Positions 25,645-34,953 of a stretch of 64,000 nucleotides of DNA are shown here, piece after piece (position 1 is the first letter of the stretch; every line of letters begins with the position of its first letter). The stretch lies in assembly GCF_001482405.1 (NCBI RefSeq), contig NZ_LPXO01000009.1, positions 62,001-126,000 on the forward strand. Reading direction: 5' to 3'. Below the pieces are notes generated by a model. The model had not been told where the DNA came from. It searched no databases and saw only the letters and a program-made list of their open reading frames with translations. A program made the translations under genes and the position numbers. This DNA comes from Pseudoponticoccus marisrubri (GTDB taxonomy: Bacteria > Pseudomonadota > Alphaproteobacteria > Rhodobacterales > Rhodobacteraceae).

Positions 25645-26799
25645 TCATTCGCTGGCCTCGGCCTCCTCGGCCTCGGCTTCGGGCTCGGGGTAGACCGGCG
25701 CCCCGGTCGTGGCCAGTTCGGGCCAGTCGCGGATCACGTTCAGCCCCTGCAGCGGCTGCTGATAGCCCTTGTGGCAGGTCTTGCAGGCCGCCTTGGGCGC
25801 GTCGGCATGGATCGGGCCCAGCCGCTCGGGCGGGTACTCGTCCTTCAGCGGCACGAGGTAGTCGTTGTTGATCTCCTGCACCATGCCGATGCCGAGGCTC
25901 TCGGTGCCCCATTGCGGCGTCACCTGCGCGCCGTCGTAGAAGGCGCGGCTGTTGTGGCAGAAGACGCAGTTCACGCCCAGCGAGTTGCTGACATAATTCA
26001 TCAGCGCGAAGGTCCGCTCGGCATCCTGCCAGGTGGGCACGTCCGGGTCGGACGGGCTTTCGGCGACGCGGCTGTCGAGATTGTGCACCCCGATGATGCC
26101 GTAATCCAGCAGGTAGGTCTCGAGCGCGTCGGCCGGCAGCGAGGTGTATTGCGAGCGCAGCGTCGCCCGGTTCTGCACCGCGCCCCAGCCATCCATGGCC
26201 TGCACGACCGGCGTGATCTTGAACCAGATGTCCGAGGGCACGTTCTGGCCGCGGTGGCAGGTGAAACAGGTCACGCCGACCTGCTTGTTGGCGTTCACGT
26301 GCCCGTCCCAGCCCTCGTTGATGGCCTGGGTCATCTGGATCATGCGGCGCGCGACGATCTTGGTATAGAGATTGTCCTCGCCATAGGTCTCCAGCCCGCC
26401 CTCGCCGTGGCAATAGGCACAGCCCTGATCGGGCGCGACCCAGGTCGTCATGGCGGCCATCAGCCGGTTGAAGTTGGCATCCGTGAGATCGCCCAGCACC
26501 TGCACGTTCTCGTAGATGTCACCGGCCAGCTCCTCGCCCTCTTCGGGGATGTAGGGCGGGTTCTCGAACACCTCGTCCCGGTCGGGATCCGGCGTGGCGA
26601 GATCGGCCTTGAACTCGGGCACCGACATGCCGGTGCCGCGCGGGCCGGTCTGCAGGCTGTCCGTGGCGAAGGGCTGGCCGAAGCTGACCAGCATCGCCGC
26701 CACGAAGACCGCCGCCCCCACGGCCCCCACGAGCACCGCGGGGCCGTAGATATCGGTCGGATTCTTGCTGTTCCAGTCGTTGAACCACTTGGGAAGCAT
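25645..26799 (-). CDS. pufC: Photosynthetic reaction centre cytochrome c subunit (tetraheme)
   Basis: 384 aa periplasmic electron donor to the photo-oxidised special pair. Four CXXCH heme sites are present: CAYCH (127-131), CFTCH (178-182), CVFCH (278-282) and CKTCH (339-343). The N-terminus has one uncleaved membrane helix (about 18-41) and no lipobox cysteine, so it is anchored by a helix rather than a lipid. The C-terminal tail is very acidic (EPEAEAEEAEASE). I chose ATG 26799, 5 bases after the pufM stop; an upstream GTG at 26808 overlaps that stop. There is no pufX. Confidence 0.95.
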   Translation of the reverse strand: MLPKWFNDWNSKNPTDIYGPAVLVGAVGAAVFVAAMLVSFGQPFATDSLQTGPRGTGMSVPEFKADLATPDPDRDEVFENPPYIPEEGEELAGDIYENVQVLGDLTDANFNRLMAAMTTWVAPDQGCAYCHGEGGLETYGEDNLYTKIVARRMIQMTQAINEGWDGHVNANKQVGVTCFTCHRGQNVPSDIWFKITPVVQAMDGWGAVQNRATLRSQYTSLPADALETYLLDYGIIGVHNLDSRVAESPSDPDVPTWQDAERTFALMNYVSNSLGVNCVFCHNSRAFYDGAQVTPQWGTESLGIGMVQEINNDYLVPLKDEYPPERLGPIHADAPKAACKTCHKGYQQPLQGLNVIRDWPELATTGAPVYPEPEAEAEEAEASE

Positions 26800-26804
26800 C
26801 GTCC

Positions 26805-27791
26805 TCACTCCTGACCGATGAAGGCTTCATAGGACCCGTAGGCCTCGTAGCCGTAGCTGCCGTCATACATGGGCGCGAAATTGTGCTCCTGTGCCCAGAT
26901 GAACCAGTTGTCCACCACGGTGCCGGTCAGCAGGATCCCGATGCCGCCGGTGATCGGCGTGAGCACGGCGAACCACCAGGCCCAGCGGTGAATGCCCTCC
27001 ATGGTGGCGTTGAACCCCATGGTCCAGCGCCAGAACAGGGCGGCGCGCTCGGTCGCCGTGCCACGGTCGACGATCTGTTCCAGCTCGCGGTCGCCGCCAT
27101 AGCGGGTCACGGCCAGGATCGTCGCGCCATGCATGGCGAAGAGCAGGACCGAACCATAGAGGAACACGATCGAGAGGCAGTGGAACGGGTTGTAGTAGAG
27201 GTTGCCGTAGCGGATCGAGAAGGCCGTGGTCCAGTCGAGATGCGGGAAGATCCCGTAGGGCACCGCCTCGGACCACGATCCCATCAGCACCGGCCGGAAC
27301 AGGCCCAGCACCAGGAACAGCCAGATGGCGCTGCCGAAGGCCCAGAAGACGTGCTTGCCCATCTTCTGCTCGGCCGCCAGCTGCCAGGACCGGTACCACC
27401 AGGCCATGACCGAAAACAGCAGGAAGAAGCTGGCGATGATGTACCAGCCGCCATCGTTCAGCGGCGGGATGGACAGGCCGTATTCGGGGCTGGGCGGCTC
27501 CAGCGCCAGCCAGAACAGCTGCCGCAGGAATTCCGGGATCGACCAGTCGACCTGCGCCAGCATGTTGAAGCCGATGATGTTCAGCCACACGATGCCCGAC
27601 GCGATCGAGACGACGCCCGCCATGCCAAGGTTGATCGGACCCAGCTGCGCATTGCCGAACCAGCCCAGCAGGTTCGAGAACCCCGCCCCGGTCGAGCGCT
27701 CCTCCATCAGGGTGCCGTAATCGTCGGTCCCCATCTCGGCCGGTCCGCGGACCTGCACCTGGGTGAAGATGTTCTGATATTCGACGCTCAT
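26805..27791 (-). CDS. pufM: Photosynthetic reaction centre M subunit
   Basis: 328 aa integral membrane core protein with five helices that binds bacteriochlorophyll, bacteriopheophytin, the QA quinone and non-heme iron with PufL. It begins [18 protein letters not shown]. The histidine-containing helices ([20 protein letters not shown] and [11 protein letters not shown]) hold pigment and iron ligands. The ATG at 27791 overlaps the pufL stop (ATGA). The C-terminus extends about 20 residues past the short Rhodobacter form, common in species that also have PufC. Confidence 0.96.
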   Translation of the reverse strand: MSVEYQNIFTQVQVRGPAEMGTDDYGTLMEERSTGAGFSNLLGWFGNAQLGPINLGMAGVVSIASGIVWLNIIGFNMLAQVDWSIPEFLRQLFWLALEPPSPEYGLSIPPLNDGGWYIIASFFLLFSVMAWWYRSWQLAAEQKMGKHVFWAFGSAIWLFLVLGLFRPVLMGSWSEAVPYGIFPHLDWTTAFSIRYGNLYYNPFHCLSIVFLYGSVLLFAMHGATILAVTRYGGDRELEQIVDRGTATERAALFWRWTMGFNATMEGIHRWAWWFAVLTPITGGIGILLTGTVVDNWFIWAQEHNFAPMYDGSYGYEAYGSYEAFIGQE

Positions 27792-28633
27792 TGGCTCAAC
27801 CCCGCCATCGGACCCCAGATCGGCAGCTCGAGCCACCAGTTCCACCATTCCGGCCAGCCCTTGGTCCAGACCGGGCCCGAGATGATGATGCAGACCGCGC
27901 TCCAGAAGCCGGCATTGATCGCCAGCAGGAAGCCCAGCCGGTGAATGCCCAGCGTGCCCACCGAGTAGCCGATGAAGTCACGGAAGAACGTGTCCTCGTG
28001 ATCGGGCGTCTTCATGATCTCGCCCTTCTCGGGATTGGCCGCCGAGAGGATCAGCCCGCCATGCAGCGCCAGCGCCAGCGTGGTGGTGAAGAACAGCGTC
28101 ACCGCCAGCATGTGGGCCGGGTTGTAATGGAAATGCAGGTAGGCGTAGCCGGTGTTCGACACCCAGTCGAGATGGCTGAAGATGCCGTAGGGAAAGCCGT
28201 GCCCCCAGGCGCCCATCAGCAGCGGCCGGAAGATGACCAGCGTGACATAGGCGAAGATCGCCACGCTGAAGGCGAAGGGCACGTGATAGCCCATGCCCAG
28301 CTTGCGGCAGATCTCGACCTCGCGCAGGGCCCAGCTGACGAAGCTGGCCGTGGCGCAGATGGTGATGAATTGCCACAACCCGCCCTCGTTGAGCGGCGCG
28401 ATGGCCAGCCCGTAGCTCAGGTCTGGCGGTGCAATGTTGATCAGCCAGGGGTTGTAGGTGCCCTGCTGGGCGGCCCCCCAGAAGATCAGGATCGTGCCCA
28501 GAAGGGCGAAAAACGCCGTCGTGACCCCGAAGAAGCCCACGTAAAAGGGCCCCACCCAGAAGTCGAACAGATCGCCGCCGATCAGCGTCCCCCCGCGGAC
28601 GCGATATTTCTTTTCGAAGCTGAGCAATGCCAT
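27788..28633 (-). CDS. pufL: Photosynthetic reaction centre L subunit
   Basis: 281 aa, the standard length. It starts [20 protein letters not shown] and has five membrane helices. Ligand histidines lie in [31 protein letters not shown] and [18 protein letters not shown]. It forms the reaction-centre heterodimer with PufM. The 118-base gap from pufA contains a strong hairpin that separates the abundant pufBA message from the longer puf transcript. Confidence 0.97.
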   Translation of the reverse strand: MALLSFEKKYRVRGGTLIGGDLFDFWVGPFYVGFFGVTTAFFALLGTILIFWGAAQQGTYNPWLINIAPPDLSYGLAIAPLNEGGLWQFITICATASFVSWALREVEICRKLGMGYHVPFAFSVAIFAYVTLVIFRPLLMGAWGHGFPYGIFSHLDWVSNTGYAYLHFHYNPAHMLAVTLFFTTTLALALHGGLILSAANPEKGEIMKTPDHEDTFFRDFIGYSVGTLGIHRLGFLLAINAGFWSAVCIIISGPVWTKGWPEWWNWWLELPIWGPMAGLSQ

Positions 28634-28698
28634 CTTCTAATCTCCGCGTTTGGCGGCGCTCGATGCGAGGCCGTCTTCCTTCAATCGTCCGGTTCGCC

Positions 28699-28719
28699 GC
28701 GGGCGGGCGGGCCGCCCGC
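28699..28719 (-). terminator. pufA-pufL intercistronic hairpin
   Basis: An 8-bp perfect stem (GCGGGCGG / CCGCCCGC) with a 5-base loop lies between pufA and pufL. In Rhodobacter, stem-loops at this place stabilise the pufBA segment and give an excess of antenna over reaction-centre subunits. The structure is visible; the role here is by analogy. Confidence 0.7.
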
Positions 28720-28751
28720 AGCAATTTCATTGGGCTGAAAAGCCGTCGTAT

Positions 28752-28919
28752 TCACTCAGATGCGGCGGCGCGCGACGCAGCGGCATTCTCGAACCAGTTC
28801 ACACCGTTCGACAGCACCACCAGGTGAATCATCACCGCCAGCAGGAAGAGGAAGACGCCCTGTGCGACAAACACACGGCGCGGATCGAATACGAGCCAGA
28901 TCTTGTAGAACTTCGCCAT
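28752..28919 (-). CDS. pufA: Light-harvesting 1 alpha subunit
   Basis: 55 aa single-helix antenna protein. It begins [20 protein letters not shown]. His32 in [10 protein letters not shown] is the bacteriochlorophyll ligand, followed by the periplasmic end [18 protein letters not shown]. The ATG at 28919 has AGGAA six bases upstream. An ATG two codons earlier is possible but would overlap that site. It follows pufB by 10 bases. Confidence 0.96.
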   Translation of the reverse strand: MAKFYKIWLVFDPRRVFVAQGVFLFLLAVMIHLVVLSNGVNWFENAAASRAAASE

Positions 28920-28929
28920 ATCCATTTCC

Positions 28930-29079
28930 TCAGAACCACGGAGCCCAGATGTAGGTCGCGAGATGGGCAACCACTGCGACCGCAACGAACAGCCAGAGGC
29001 CACTCATGTAGACGGAGTGCAGCTCCTGGGCTTGTTCGTCGGTCAGACCTGTGAACGACAGATCGGTATTTTCAGACAT
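28930..29079 (-). CDS. pufB: Light-harvesting 1 beta subunit
   Basis: 49 aa antenna polypeptide. The N-terminal polar segment [20 protein letters not shown] precedes one membrane helix, with the bacteriochlorophyll ligand His39 in [14 protein letters not shown], the typical LH1-beta C-terminus. The ribosome site GGAGGAAAG lies just upstream of the ATG. It is the first structural gene of the pufBALMC set. Confidence 0.96.
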   Translation of the reverse strand: MSENTDLSFTGLTDEQAQELHSVYMSGLWLFVAVAVVAHLATYIWAPWF

Positions 29080-29226
29080 GCACTTTCCTCCGGAACGTCA
29101 TGCTGACGCCGCACCCCCTGCGGCCGGGTTGGTGGGGGCTGCCCCCCCGCCGGTTCTGTCCACCCCTCGGGGGCGGCCAGGCTTGCGGCCCGCCGGGATC
29201 CGGCAGGCACATGGGAACGGCCCCTG

Positions 29227-29451
29227 TCAGGCCGTGAAAAGAAGCGGCGTGATCCGGTCGGCCTCGGCCCAGGCCCGGGCCAGCGGCCCGCGCATGTTGA
29301 GCGTCCGACGCTGCGCGATGTCGACGACCCAGCGGACCGTCGAGAAGGGCAGCGCGGCCAGGAAGATCAGCACGAAATAGGTGTGGAACTCGGCCCCGCG
29401 ACGACGCGGTGCGCGGTGCGGAACGTCTGAAGTGAAATCGGCCATGGTCAT
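29227..29451 (-). CDS. pufQ: PufQ bacteriochlorophyll-related regulatory protein
   Basis: 74 aa membrane protein with one helix ([22 protein letters not shown]) and the conserved C-terminal [18 protein letters not shown]. PufQ is needed for normal bacteriochlorophyll formation in Rhodobacter, perhaps by handling pigment intermediates. The ATG at 29451 overlaps the bchZ stop (ATGA). The 147 bases to pufB are GC-rich with potential stem-loops such as GGGGGGCAGCCCCC. Confidence 0.92.
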   Translation of the reverse strand: MTMADFTSDVPHRAPRRRGAEFHTYFVLIFLAALPFSTVRWVVDIAQRRTLNMRGPLARAWAEADRITPLLFTA

Positions 29452-30917
29452 GCCTCCTTGGAGCTGTGCCGCGCCGCGGGCGCGACCGACAGAACGGTTT
29501 CGATGCCGACCCGTTCGGCACCGGTGTCCAGCGCCGCCTGCTCGGCGGCGTCACGGTATTGCTTGGCGGCCGAGATCCGGGTCAGCACGGGATGTGCCGC
29601 CACGATCCGGTCAAGCTCGGCCTGCGCGTCTTCGTCCCAGGCCATGTCGCGGCGCAGCCGCGTCGGCGTGGCGGGGGCGGCATCCATCTCGGTGCCCAGC
29701 GGCAGGATGTGGAACAGCGCGTCGAACAGCCCGTTGCAGACCTCCTGCAGCAGGTAGGTCGCGCCGGCATAACCCATGAAGGGCGTGCCGGTGTGCCGCC
29801 GGATCGCCGCGCCGGGAAAGCTGGCCGGGATAAAGGCCGGTTTCGGCCCGTGCCCCGCGGCCAGCTCGGCCAGGTACATCTTCTCGTTGATCGAGCCCAT
29901 CAGGATCAGCGGCCGGTGCTCGGCCAGCAGGCTGCGCACCGCGTCATTGTCGGTCTTGGCGCCGGCCACCCGGGCCACGGCAAAGGCGCAGGGCAGGCCC
30001 AGGTCGCCTTCCAGGAAATGCCGGATGCCGCGGGCATAGGTCTCGTTCGCGACGATGCCGAAACTGGCCGTGGCAAAGAAATCCTGCGTGACCGAGCGCC
30101 AGAGATCCCAGACCGGCTTGATCGTGGAATGTTTCTCGCGCGCGATGAAGGGTTCGGGGTCGAGCCCCAGCATCTCGCCCAGCGTGCGCAGGAACTTCGT
30201 GGTGCTGTCGATGCCCACCGGCGCCTGCAGGTAGGGCTTGCCCAGGACCTCGCAGAGGCCGCGGCCGAACTCGCGATACATGCAGATGTTCACATCGGCA
30301 TTCACCAGCCCGCGCATCTCGGCCAGGTGGGCGCCCAGCGGCATCACCATGTTGACCTCGGCGCCGATCCCCTCGACCAGGCGCCGGATCTCGGCCAGGT
30401 CGCTGGGCATGTTGAACGTGCCATACATGGGGCCCAGGATGTTGACCCGCGGCGCGGCGTCTTCCGCGCGCTTGGCCTCTTTCGGCATCCGTCCCTTGGT
30501 CATGCCGAACTCGGTGAAGAGCCAGGTCATGGCGCGGTCGGCGGCCTCCCACTGGTCCTCGTCGATGGTGCGCGGCAGGAAGCGCTGGATATTGGTGCCC
30601 TGCGGCGTCACGCCGCCGCCGATCATCTCGGCGATGGAGCCGGTGACGACCACGGCCGGCAGAGCGGGGTCCAGCACCTTCCACGCCCGTTCCATGGCGT
30701 CCTCGGTGCCCTTGCCCATCTCGTCCTCGCCCAGCCCGGTAACCACGATGGGCAACTCGTGCGGGGGCAGCGCGTCGGTATAGTGCAGCACGCTGGTCAC
30801 CGGCAGGTTCTCGCAGCCGACGGGCCCGTCGATCACCACCTGCAACCCCTTCACCGCGGTGAAGGCATAGACGGCACCCCAGTAGCCGCCGGCGCGGTCA
30901 TGGTCCTGGATCAGCAT
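29448..30917 (-). CDS. bchZ: Chlorophyllide a reductase subunit Z
   Basis: 489 aa nitrogenase-like catalytic subunit. With BchY it forms the NB-type component that reduces ring B of chlorophyllide a, using electrons from BchX. It begins [24 protein letters not shown], with the cluster-ligand region [20 protein letters not shown]-terminal residues 430-489 are the usual extension with [21 protein letters not shown]. Unlike in Rhodobacter, it does not follow bchY directly: 283 bases with an inverted repeat lie between. Confidence 0.95.
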   Translation of the reverse strand: MLIQDHDRAGGYWGAVYAFTAVKGLQVVIDGPVGCENLPVTSVLHYTDALPPHELPIVVTGLGEDEMGKGTEDAMERAWKVLDPALPAVVVTGSIAEMIGGGVTPQGTNIQRFLPRTIDEDQWEAADRAMTWLFTEFGMTKGRMPKEAKRAEDAAPRVNILGPMYGTFNMPSDLAEIRRLVEGIGAEVNMVMPLGAHLAEMRGLVNADVNICMYREFGRGLCEVLGKPYLQAPVGIDSTTKFLRTLGEMLGLDPEPFIAREKHSTIKPVWDLWRSVTQDFFATASFGIVANETYARGIRHFLEGDLGLPCAFAVARVAGAKTDNDAVRSLLAEHRPLILMGSINEKMYLAELAAGHGPKPAFIPASFPGAAIRRHTGTPFMGYAGATYLLQEVCNGLFDALFHILPLGTEMDAAPATPTRLRRDMAWDEDAQAELDRIVAAHPVLTRISAAKQYRDAAEQAALDTGAERVGIETVLSVAPAARHSSKEA

Positions 30918-30969
30918 GGGCGGACCTCCGGGTCGGAGGCGTGCGGAACGCCGATCAAGTCGACCACCC

Positions 30970-31112
30970 GGCGCGCATGCGCCAAGCCCGACCTCCCACC
31001 CGGGAGGGCTTTTGTCGGCACAGTCGTCGAGAATGCGGCGACGGGGCCTTCAAGAGCAGACGTCTTGACTGCGGCATGGCCCACCCGAGGTCGGGCGTGG
31101 CGCATACGCGCC
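30970..31112. repeat. 26-bp imperfect inverted repeat in the bchY-bchZ gap
   Basis: Left arm 30970-30995 and right arm 31087-31112 are inverted copies matching at 24 of 26 positions (consensus begins GGCGCGYATGCGCCAMGC and ends CCGACCTC). They are 91 bases apart. An inner stem CCTCCC/GGGAGG (30993-31008) followed by CTTTTG on the plus strand lies beside the left arm. It could be a large RNA structure between bchY and bchZ, or the ends of a small inserted element. A 97-codon frame spans the gap (ATGA overlap with bchY) but has poor coding character. Confidence 0.6.
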
Positions 31113-31200
31113 TGACCGTGGCAACCGGAAGGGAAAGCTGCGCGTTCGGCATCGCCAAACGTTGCCTCGCGGCATGTCTGATGTTCCGTGAAAACAGCCC

Positions 31201-32769
31201 TCATATCATCTGCTCCGCCTTGGCGGCGCGGGCCTGCTTTTCCAGCTTCTTGGCATAGCGCTCGCGGAACTCCGGGTGGCGGTTGGGATCGCCCTCCCAG
31301 ACACCGGCGGTCTCGCCCGCGCCCACGTCCTCGAAGAAGTCGCGCATGGCCTCCATGCGTTCCTTGCCGGCAATGGCCGCGCCGACCACCTGCGACAGGC
31401 TGCCGGCCCCGGCCGGTCCCATCAGCGGACGTGCCGAGATCAGGTTGGTGAAGTAGAGCGCCGGGATCCCCATCGCCTTGGCCTTCTGCACGACCGGCGT
31501 CGTGCCGATGGCCAGGTCGGGCCGGATCGCCTCCATCGCCGAGAGGTCATCCTCGAGCGAGGCGCGGAACACCACCTTGGCGCCATGCGCCGCCAGCCAC
31601 TCCGCATCCGCGGCCGAGAACCGCGTCTTGGGGCAGGCCGTTCCGACATAGGGCACGCGCGCGCCGCTTTCGATCAGCAGCCGCGCAACCAGCAGTTCCG
31701 AGCCCTCGTAGCCCGAGACCGTCACCGTGCCGTCGATCTGCGCACCGGCCAGAGCGCCGCGCACCGCGGGCACAAAGGCGTTCTGCGCCGCGGCCACCTT
31801 GTCGGCGGCCAGCCCGAAAGCGTCGCCGATCGCGGCCAGCCAGTCGGCGGTCCCCTCGACCCCCACGGGGGCGGAGCCGAGCACCGGGCGGCCCGCCGCC
31901 TCGAACTCGCGGATGGCCGAGGTGTAGAACGGATGGATCGCCGCCACCGCGCCGCAATCGAGTGCGGCATAGAGCTCGCGCCATTCGCGGCAGGGCACGA
32001 CCGGCCCCGCGGCCAGCCCCATCGGCGCCAGCATGCGCCCGATCATCACCGGGTCGGCCGGGAACATCTCGCCCAGCAGGGTGACGGTGGGCAGCTCCTG
32101 CCGGCCGCCATCGGGCGCCGCGACCGGCCCGGCCTGCACTTCCTGGCGGGCATAGTTCAGCATGGCGCCGGCCAGCACGTCCTTGGCCTCGGCATGGGTC
32201 GGGATGCCGAAGCCCGGCACGTCGATCCCAACGATGCGCACGCCGTCGATCTCGTCGGGCAGCAGCCGCAGCGGCACGCCCGAGGCGGTGGGCACGCAGA
32301 GATTGGTGACCACGATGGCGTCCAGCTTCTCGGGATCGGCCAGCTCGTGCACGGCGGCGCGGATGTCCTCGAAGAGCTTGCCGGTGACCAGCGTCTCGGA
32401 GTTGAACGGCACGTAGCCGACCGAGCGGCGCGCACCGTAAAAATGCGACACGAAACTGAGCCCGTAGACACAGCAGGCCGAGCCCGACAGCACGGTGGCC
32501 ACGCGGCGCATGCGCAGCCCGACACGCAGCGACCCGAAGGCGGGACACATGCTCTGCGGCTTGTCATGCGGGCCCTGCGGGTAGTCGCGGGCGTATTGGT
32601 CGAGGATCTCGGACTGGCCGGCGGCGCGCGCGGCCTTGTCCATCTCGGCGGTGGAATGGCAGCCCATGGCGCCCCCGGCCGAGGCCTGCTCGGGCGCTTG
32701 GGTGGCGCGCTCGGACTCGGTCGTCAGGACCGGCACGGCGGCGGCATCGTCGTAGACGGTCTCGCTCAT
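31201..32769 (-). CDS. bchY: Chlorophyllide a reductase subunit Y
   Basis: 522 aa, nitrogenase-like alpha-type subunit partner of BchZ. A variable N-terminus of about 35 residues leads to MGCHSTAEMDKAARAAGQS. Cluster-associated cysteines are in SMCPAFGSLR, LSGSACCVYGLSFVSHF and TNLCVPTASGVPL. The start overlaps the 42-codon ORF stop (ATGA). Confidence 0.95.
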   Translation of the reverse strand: MSETVYDDAAAVPVLTTESERATQAPEQASAGGAMGCHSTAEMDKAARAAGQSEILDQYARDYPQGPHDKPQSMCPAFGSLRVGLRMRRVATVLSGSACCVYGLSFVSHFYGARRSVGYVPFNSETLVTGKLFEDIRAAVHELADPEKLDAIVVTNLCVPTASGVPLRLLPDEIDGVRIVGIDVPGFGIPTHAEAKDVLAGAMLNYARQEVQAGPVAAPDGGRQELPTVTLLGEMFPADPVMIGRMLAPMGLAAGPVVPCREWRELYAALDCGAVAAIHPFYTSAIREFEAAGRPVLGSAPVGVEGTADWLAAIGDAFGLAADKVAAAQNAFVPAVRGALAGAQIDGTVTVSGYEGSELLVARLLIESGARVPYVGTACPKTRFSAADAEWLAAHGAKVVFRASLEDDLSAMEAIRPDLAIGTTPVVQKAKAMGIPALYFTNLISARPLMGPAGAGSLSQVVGAAIAGKERMEAMRDFFEDVGAGETAGVWEGDPNRHPEFRERYAKKLEKQARAAKAEQMI

Positions 32770-32894
32770 GCCGCCTCTCCGCCGCCGCCAGTGTCGCGGA
32801 TGTCGCGCAACAGGCGTTCGATCTGCTCGGGGCGGGCGCGGGCCAGCATGGCGCGCACCTCGCGCAGCACGGTGTCGCGATCAGGCGTCGTCAT
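32766..32894 (-). CDS. Small ORF of 42 codons between bchX and bchY
   Basis: A 42-residue frame ([20 protein letters not shown]..., ending in GGGGEAA) fills the gap between bchX and bchY. It starts inside the end of bchX (14-base overlap) and its stop overlaps the bchY start as ATGA. The helix-forming, Arg-rich sequence VLREVRAMLARARPEQIERLLRDIRD is amphipathic, and the codon bias matches its neighbours. It may be a real small protein or a leader that couples translation of bchY to bchX. I know of no named homologue. Confidence 0.45.
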   Translation of the reverse strand: MTTPDRDTVLREVRAMLARARPEQIERLLRDIRDTGGGGEAA

Positions 32895-33897
32895 AGATCA
32901 CCTCGAGGCTTTCGCGCGGCGCGGCATTCTTGCCCCGCATGTCGCTGTCGGTGGCGGGCTCCAGCGTCACGCCGGCGCCGGTCTCGGATCCGTCAAACAG
33001 GTTCAGCAGCCCGTCCTGGTCCAGCGGCGCCGGCCGCACCGGCGGCGCATCCGAGACGTTCAGCCCCAGCTCGGCAAAGAGCGGGCCCCAGTGGCTCTCC
33101 ATCGTGCCGACGATCTGGTAGTTGGCCGATTTCTTGCGCAGGTCGTCATCCTGCGGGATGCTGGCCAGCACGGGGATGTTCACCGCCTCGGCAAAGGCCT
33201 GCGCCTCGCCGGAATGGTCATCCTTGTTCACCACAAGACCCGCGACGCCGACATTGCCGCCCAGCTTGCGGAAATACTCCACCGCCGAGCAGACATTGTT
33301 GGCCACGTAAAGCGACTGCAGGTCGTTCGAGGCGACCAGGATCACCTTCTGCGCCATGTCCCGCGCGATGGGCAGGCCGAAACCGCCGCAGACCACGTCG
33401 CCCAGGAAATCCAGCAGCACGTAGTCGAAATCCCAGTCGTGGAAGCCCAGCTTCTCCAGCAGCTCGAAGCCGTGGATGATGCCGCGCCCGCCACAGCCGC
33501 GGCCCACTTCGGGACCGCCCAGCTCCATGGCGAAGACGCCGCCGCGCTTGAAGCAGACATCGCCGATGGCCACCTCCTCGCCCGCCAGCTTCTTCTTGGT
33601 CGAGGTCTCGATGATCGTCGGGCAGGCCTTGCCACCGAAGAGCAGCGAGGTGGTGTCCGATTTCGGATCGCAGCCGATCAGCAGCACGCGCTTGCCCTGC
33701 TCGGCCATCATGTGGCTGAGGTTGGCCAGCGTGAAGGACTTGCCGATTCCGCCCTTGCCGTAGATGGCGATGATCTGCGTCTTCTTGGTCGCCTCGGTCG
33801 GCAGCACGTCGGCCAGGTCCTCCTGCGCCTCGTCGCGCAGGCGTCGGTCGAAATCGCTCAGATCGGGCACTTGGCCTTTCTGCACGTCGTCCTTCAT
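32881..33897 (-). CDS. bchX: Chlorophyllide a reductase iron protein subunit X
   Basis: 338 aa NifH-like ATPase that passes electrons to BchYZ. The P-loop is YGKGGIGKS, followed by [18 protein letters not shown]. The 4Fe-4S ligand cysteines are in [13 protein letters not shown] and [13 protein letters not shown] placed the start at 33897 ([10 protein letters not shown]), where it overlaps the bchC stop as ATGA; the open frame further upstream is inside bchC. Confidence 0.96.
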   Translation of the reverse strand: MKDDVQKGQVPDLSDFDRRLRDEAQEDLADVLPTEATKKTQIIAIYGKGGIGKSFTLANLSHMMAEQGKRVLLIGCDPKSDTTSLLFGGKACPTIIETSTKKKLAGEEVAIGDVCFKRGGVFAMELGGPEVGRGCGGRGIIHGFELLEKLGFHDWDFDYVLLDFLGDVVCGGFGLPIARDMAQKVILVASNDLQSLYVANNVCSAVEYFRKLGGNVGVAGLVVNKDDHSGEAQAFAEAVNIPVLASIPQDDDLRKKSANYQIVGTMESHWGPLFAELGLNVSDAPPVRPAPLDQDGLLNLFDGSETGAGVTLEPATDSDMRGKNAAPRESLEVIYDDA

Positions 33898-34835
33898 GCT
33901 TGGTCCTTCCAGTCGATGATCATTTTCAGGCAGGCGGGATCGCCGAAGGCCGTGGCATAGGCCGCCTCCGCATCCCGCGCCGCGCTGCGATGGGTGATGA
34001 GGCCGTCCAGCGACAGCGCGCCGGCCTCGAGAAGGGCGCGCACCGCCTGCAGATCCTCGGGCGCCCATTCCGCCGCGACCCGCAGCCGGGCCTCCTTCAT
34101 GAAGGCAGGCGGAAAGGCGAATTGCAGCGGTTGCGCGTAGAAGCCGGCCAGCACGATCTCGCCGCCCCGGGTCAGCCGCCCGACCAGCGTGTCGAGCAGC
34201 CCGGCATCGCCCGAGACATCGTAGATGGCGCCGTAGTCGCGGCGCGGATCGGCGTCCGGAGTCAGCACCTCATAGCCCTCGGCCCCGCCCTGGCGCAGGG
34301 GGTCGATCTCCCACACGGTGGGGGGCGGACCGCCGGCGGCCAGGGTCAGCCGTGCCAGCAGCCGGCCCAGAACGCCATGGCCGACGATCAGCTCGGGCAG
34401 ATCGGTGCGCAGGCCTGCCAGCGCGTGCCGCGCCGTGGCCGCCAGCGCCAGCAGCGCCGCCTCGGCACCAAGGCCCGAATCGACACGGGCCACCCGGGCG
34501 GCCGGCGTCACCATGTGGCTGGAGGCCGCGCCGAACAGGCCGAACGCGCCCTCGTAGCAATTGGCACCAGGGACAAAGACACTCTCGCCCACGCGAAAGC
34601 CGCTCTCGGCCCCGGCCTCGACCACCTCGCCGGTGGCCTCGTAGCCGGGCACCAGCGGATAGCCCATGCCGGGAAAGGGCGGCATCTCGCCGGTCCAGAA
34701 CAGTTTCTCGGTGCCGGTAGAGATGCCCGAATGCCGCGTCTCGACGACAAGGTCGGCGGGACCGGGCGCGGCCAGCGCCAGCGCATCCAGCGACAATTGC
34801 CGCGGGCCATGCAGGCAAATGGCGTGCGTTTGCAT
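33894..34835 (-). CDS. bchC: Bacteriochlorophyllide (3-hydroxyethyl) dehydrogenase
   Basis: 313 aa medium-chain dehydrogenase-like enzyme that oxidises the C3 hydroxyethyl group to the acetyl group of bacteriochlorophyllide a. It begins [17 protein letters not shown], with the GxGxxG-like region [19 protein letters not shown]. It heads the bchCXYZ-puf transcription unit. Two PpsR-type sites lie 66-110 bases upstream of the ATG. Confidence 0.95.
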   Translation of the reverse strand: MQTHAICLHGPRQLSLDALALAAPGPADLVVETRHSGISTGTEKLFWTGEMPPFPGMGYPLVPGYEATGEVVEAGAESGFRVGESVFVPGANCYEGAFGLFGAASSHMVTPAARVARVDSGLGAEAALLALAATARHALAGLRTDLPELIVGHGVLGRLLARLTLAAGGPPPTVWEIDPLRQGGAEGYEVLTPDADPRRDYGAIYDVSGDAGLLDTLVGRLTRGGEIVLAGFYAQPLQFAFPPAFMKEARLRVAAEWAPEDLQAVRALLEAGALSLDGLITHRSAARDAEAAYATAFGDPACLKMIIDWKDQA

Positions 34836-34900
34836 GATCTCCCTCCCCCTCGTCGTGGCGATTCGCGGCGGGTCGCTCCAACCCGGGTCTTGCACCACGC

Positions 34901-34918
34901 TGTCAGTTTAACCTGACA
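34901..34918. promoter_or_regulatory. PpsR/CrtJ-type operator upstream of bchC (proximal)
   Basis: TGTCAGTTTAACCTGACA matches the TGT-N12-ACA consensus of the aerobic repressor PpsR/CrtJ, with extended symmetry TGTCA...TGACA. It lies in the crtF-bchC gap, where the bchC promoter is expected. Confidence 0.8.
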
Positions 34919-34926
34919 CATCCGCA

Positions 34927-34944
34927 TGTCAATCGGTACTGACA
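34927..34944. promoter_or_regulatory. PpsR/CrtJ-type operator upstream of bchC (distal)
   Basis: TGTCAATCGGTACTGACA is a second TGT-N12-ACA site, 26 bases from the first (start to start), close to the crtF stop. Paired sites allow cooperative PpsR/CrtJ binding at bch promoters in Rhodobacter. Confidence 0.8.
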
Positions 34945-34953
34945 ACTCATGTG

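Noticed and set aside
23405-25693. A 762-codon open frame on the plus strand
   Set aside because: It lies opposite dxs and has the His/Arg/Gly-rich, motif-free sequence typical of antisense shadows.
28634-28751. A possible pufX or extra antenna gene in the puf operon
   Set aside because: The gap between pufA and pufL holds only the hairpin, and pufC rather than pufX follows pufM.
31175-31196. A possible PpsR site upstream of bchZ
   Set aside because: The TGT and ACA words there are spaced by 16 or 9 bases, not 12.
30911-31204. A 97-codon frame bridging bchY and bchZ
   Set aside because: It overlaps bchY as ATGA and bchZ by 7 bases, but codon usage is weaker than the neighbours and no family likeness is seen. 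The inverted repeat explains the region better, so I did not list it as a gene.
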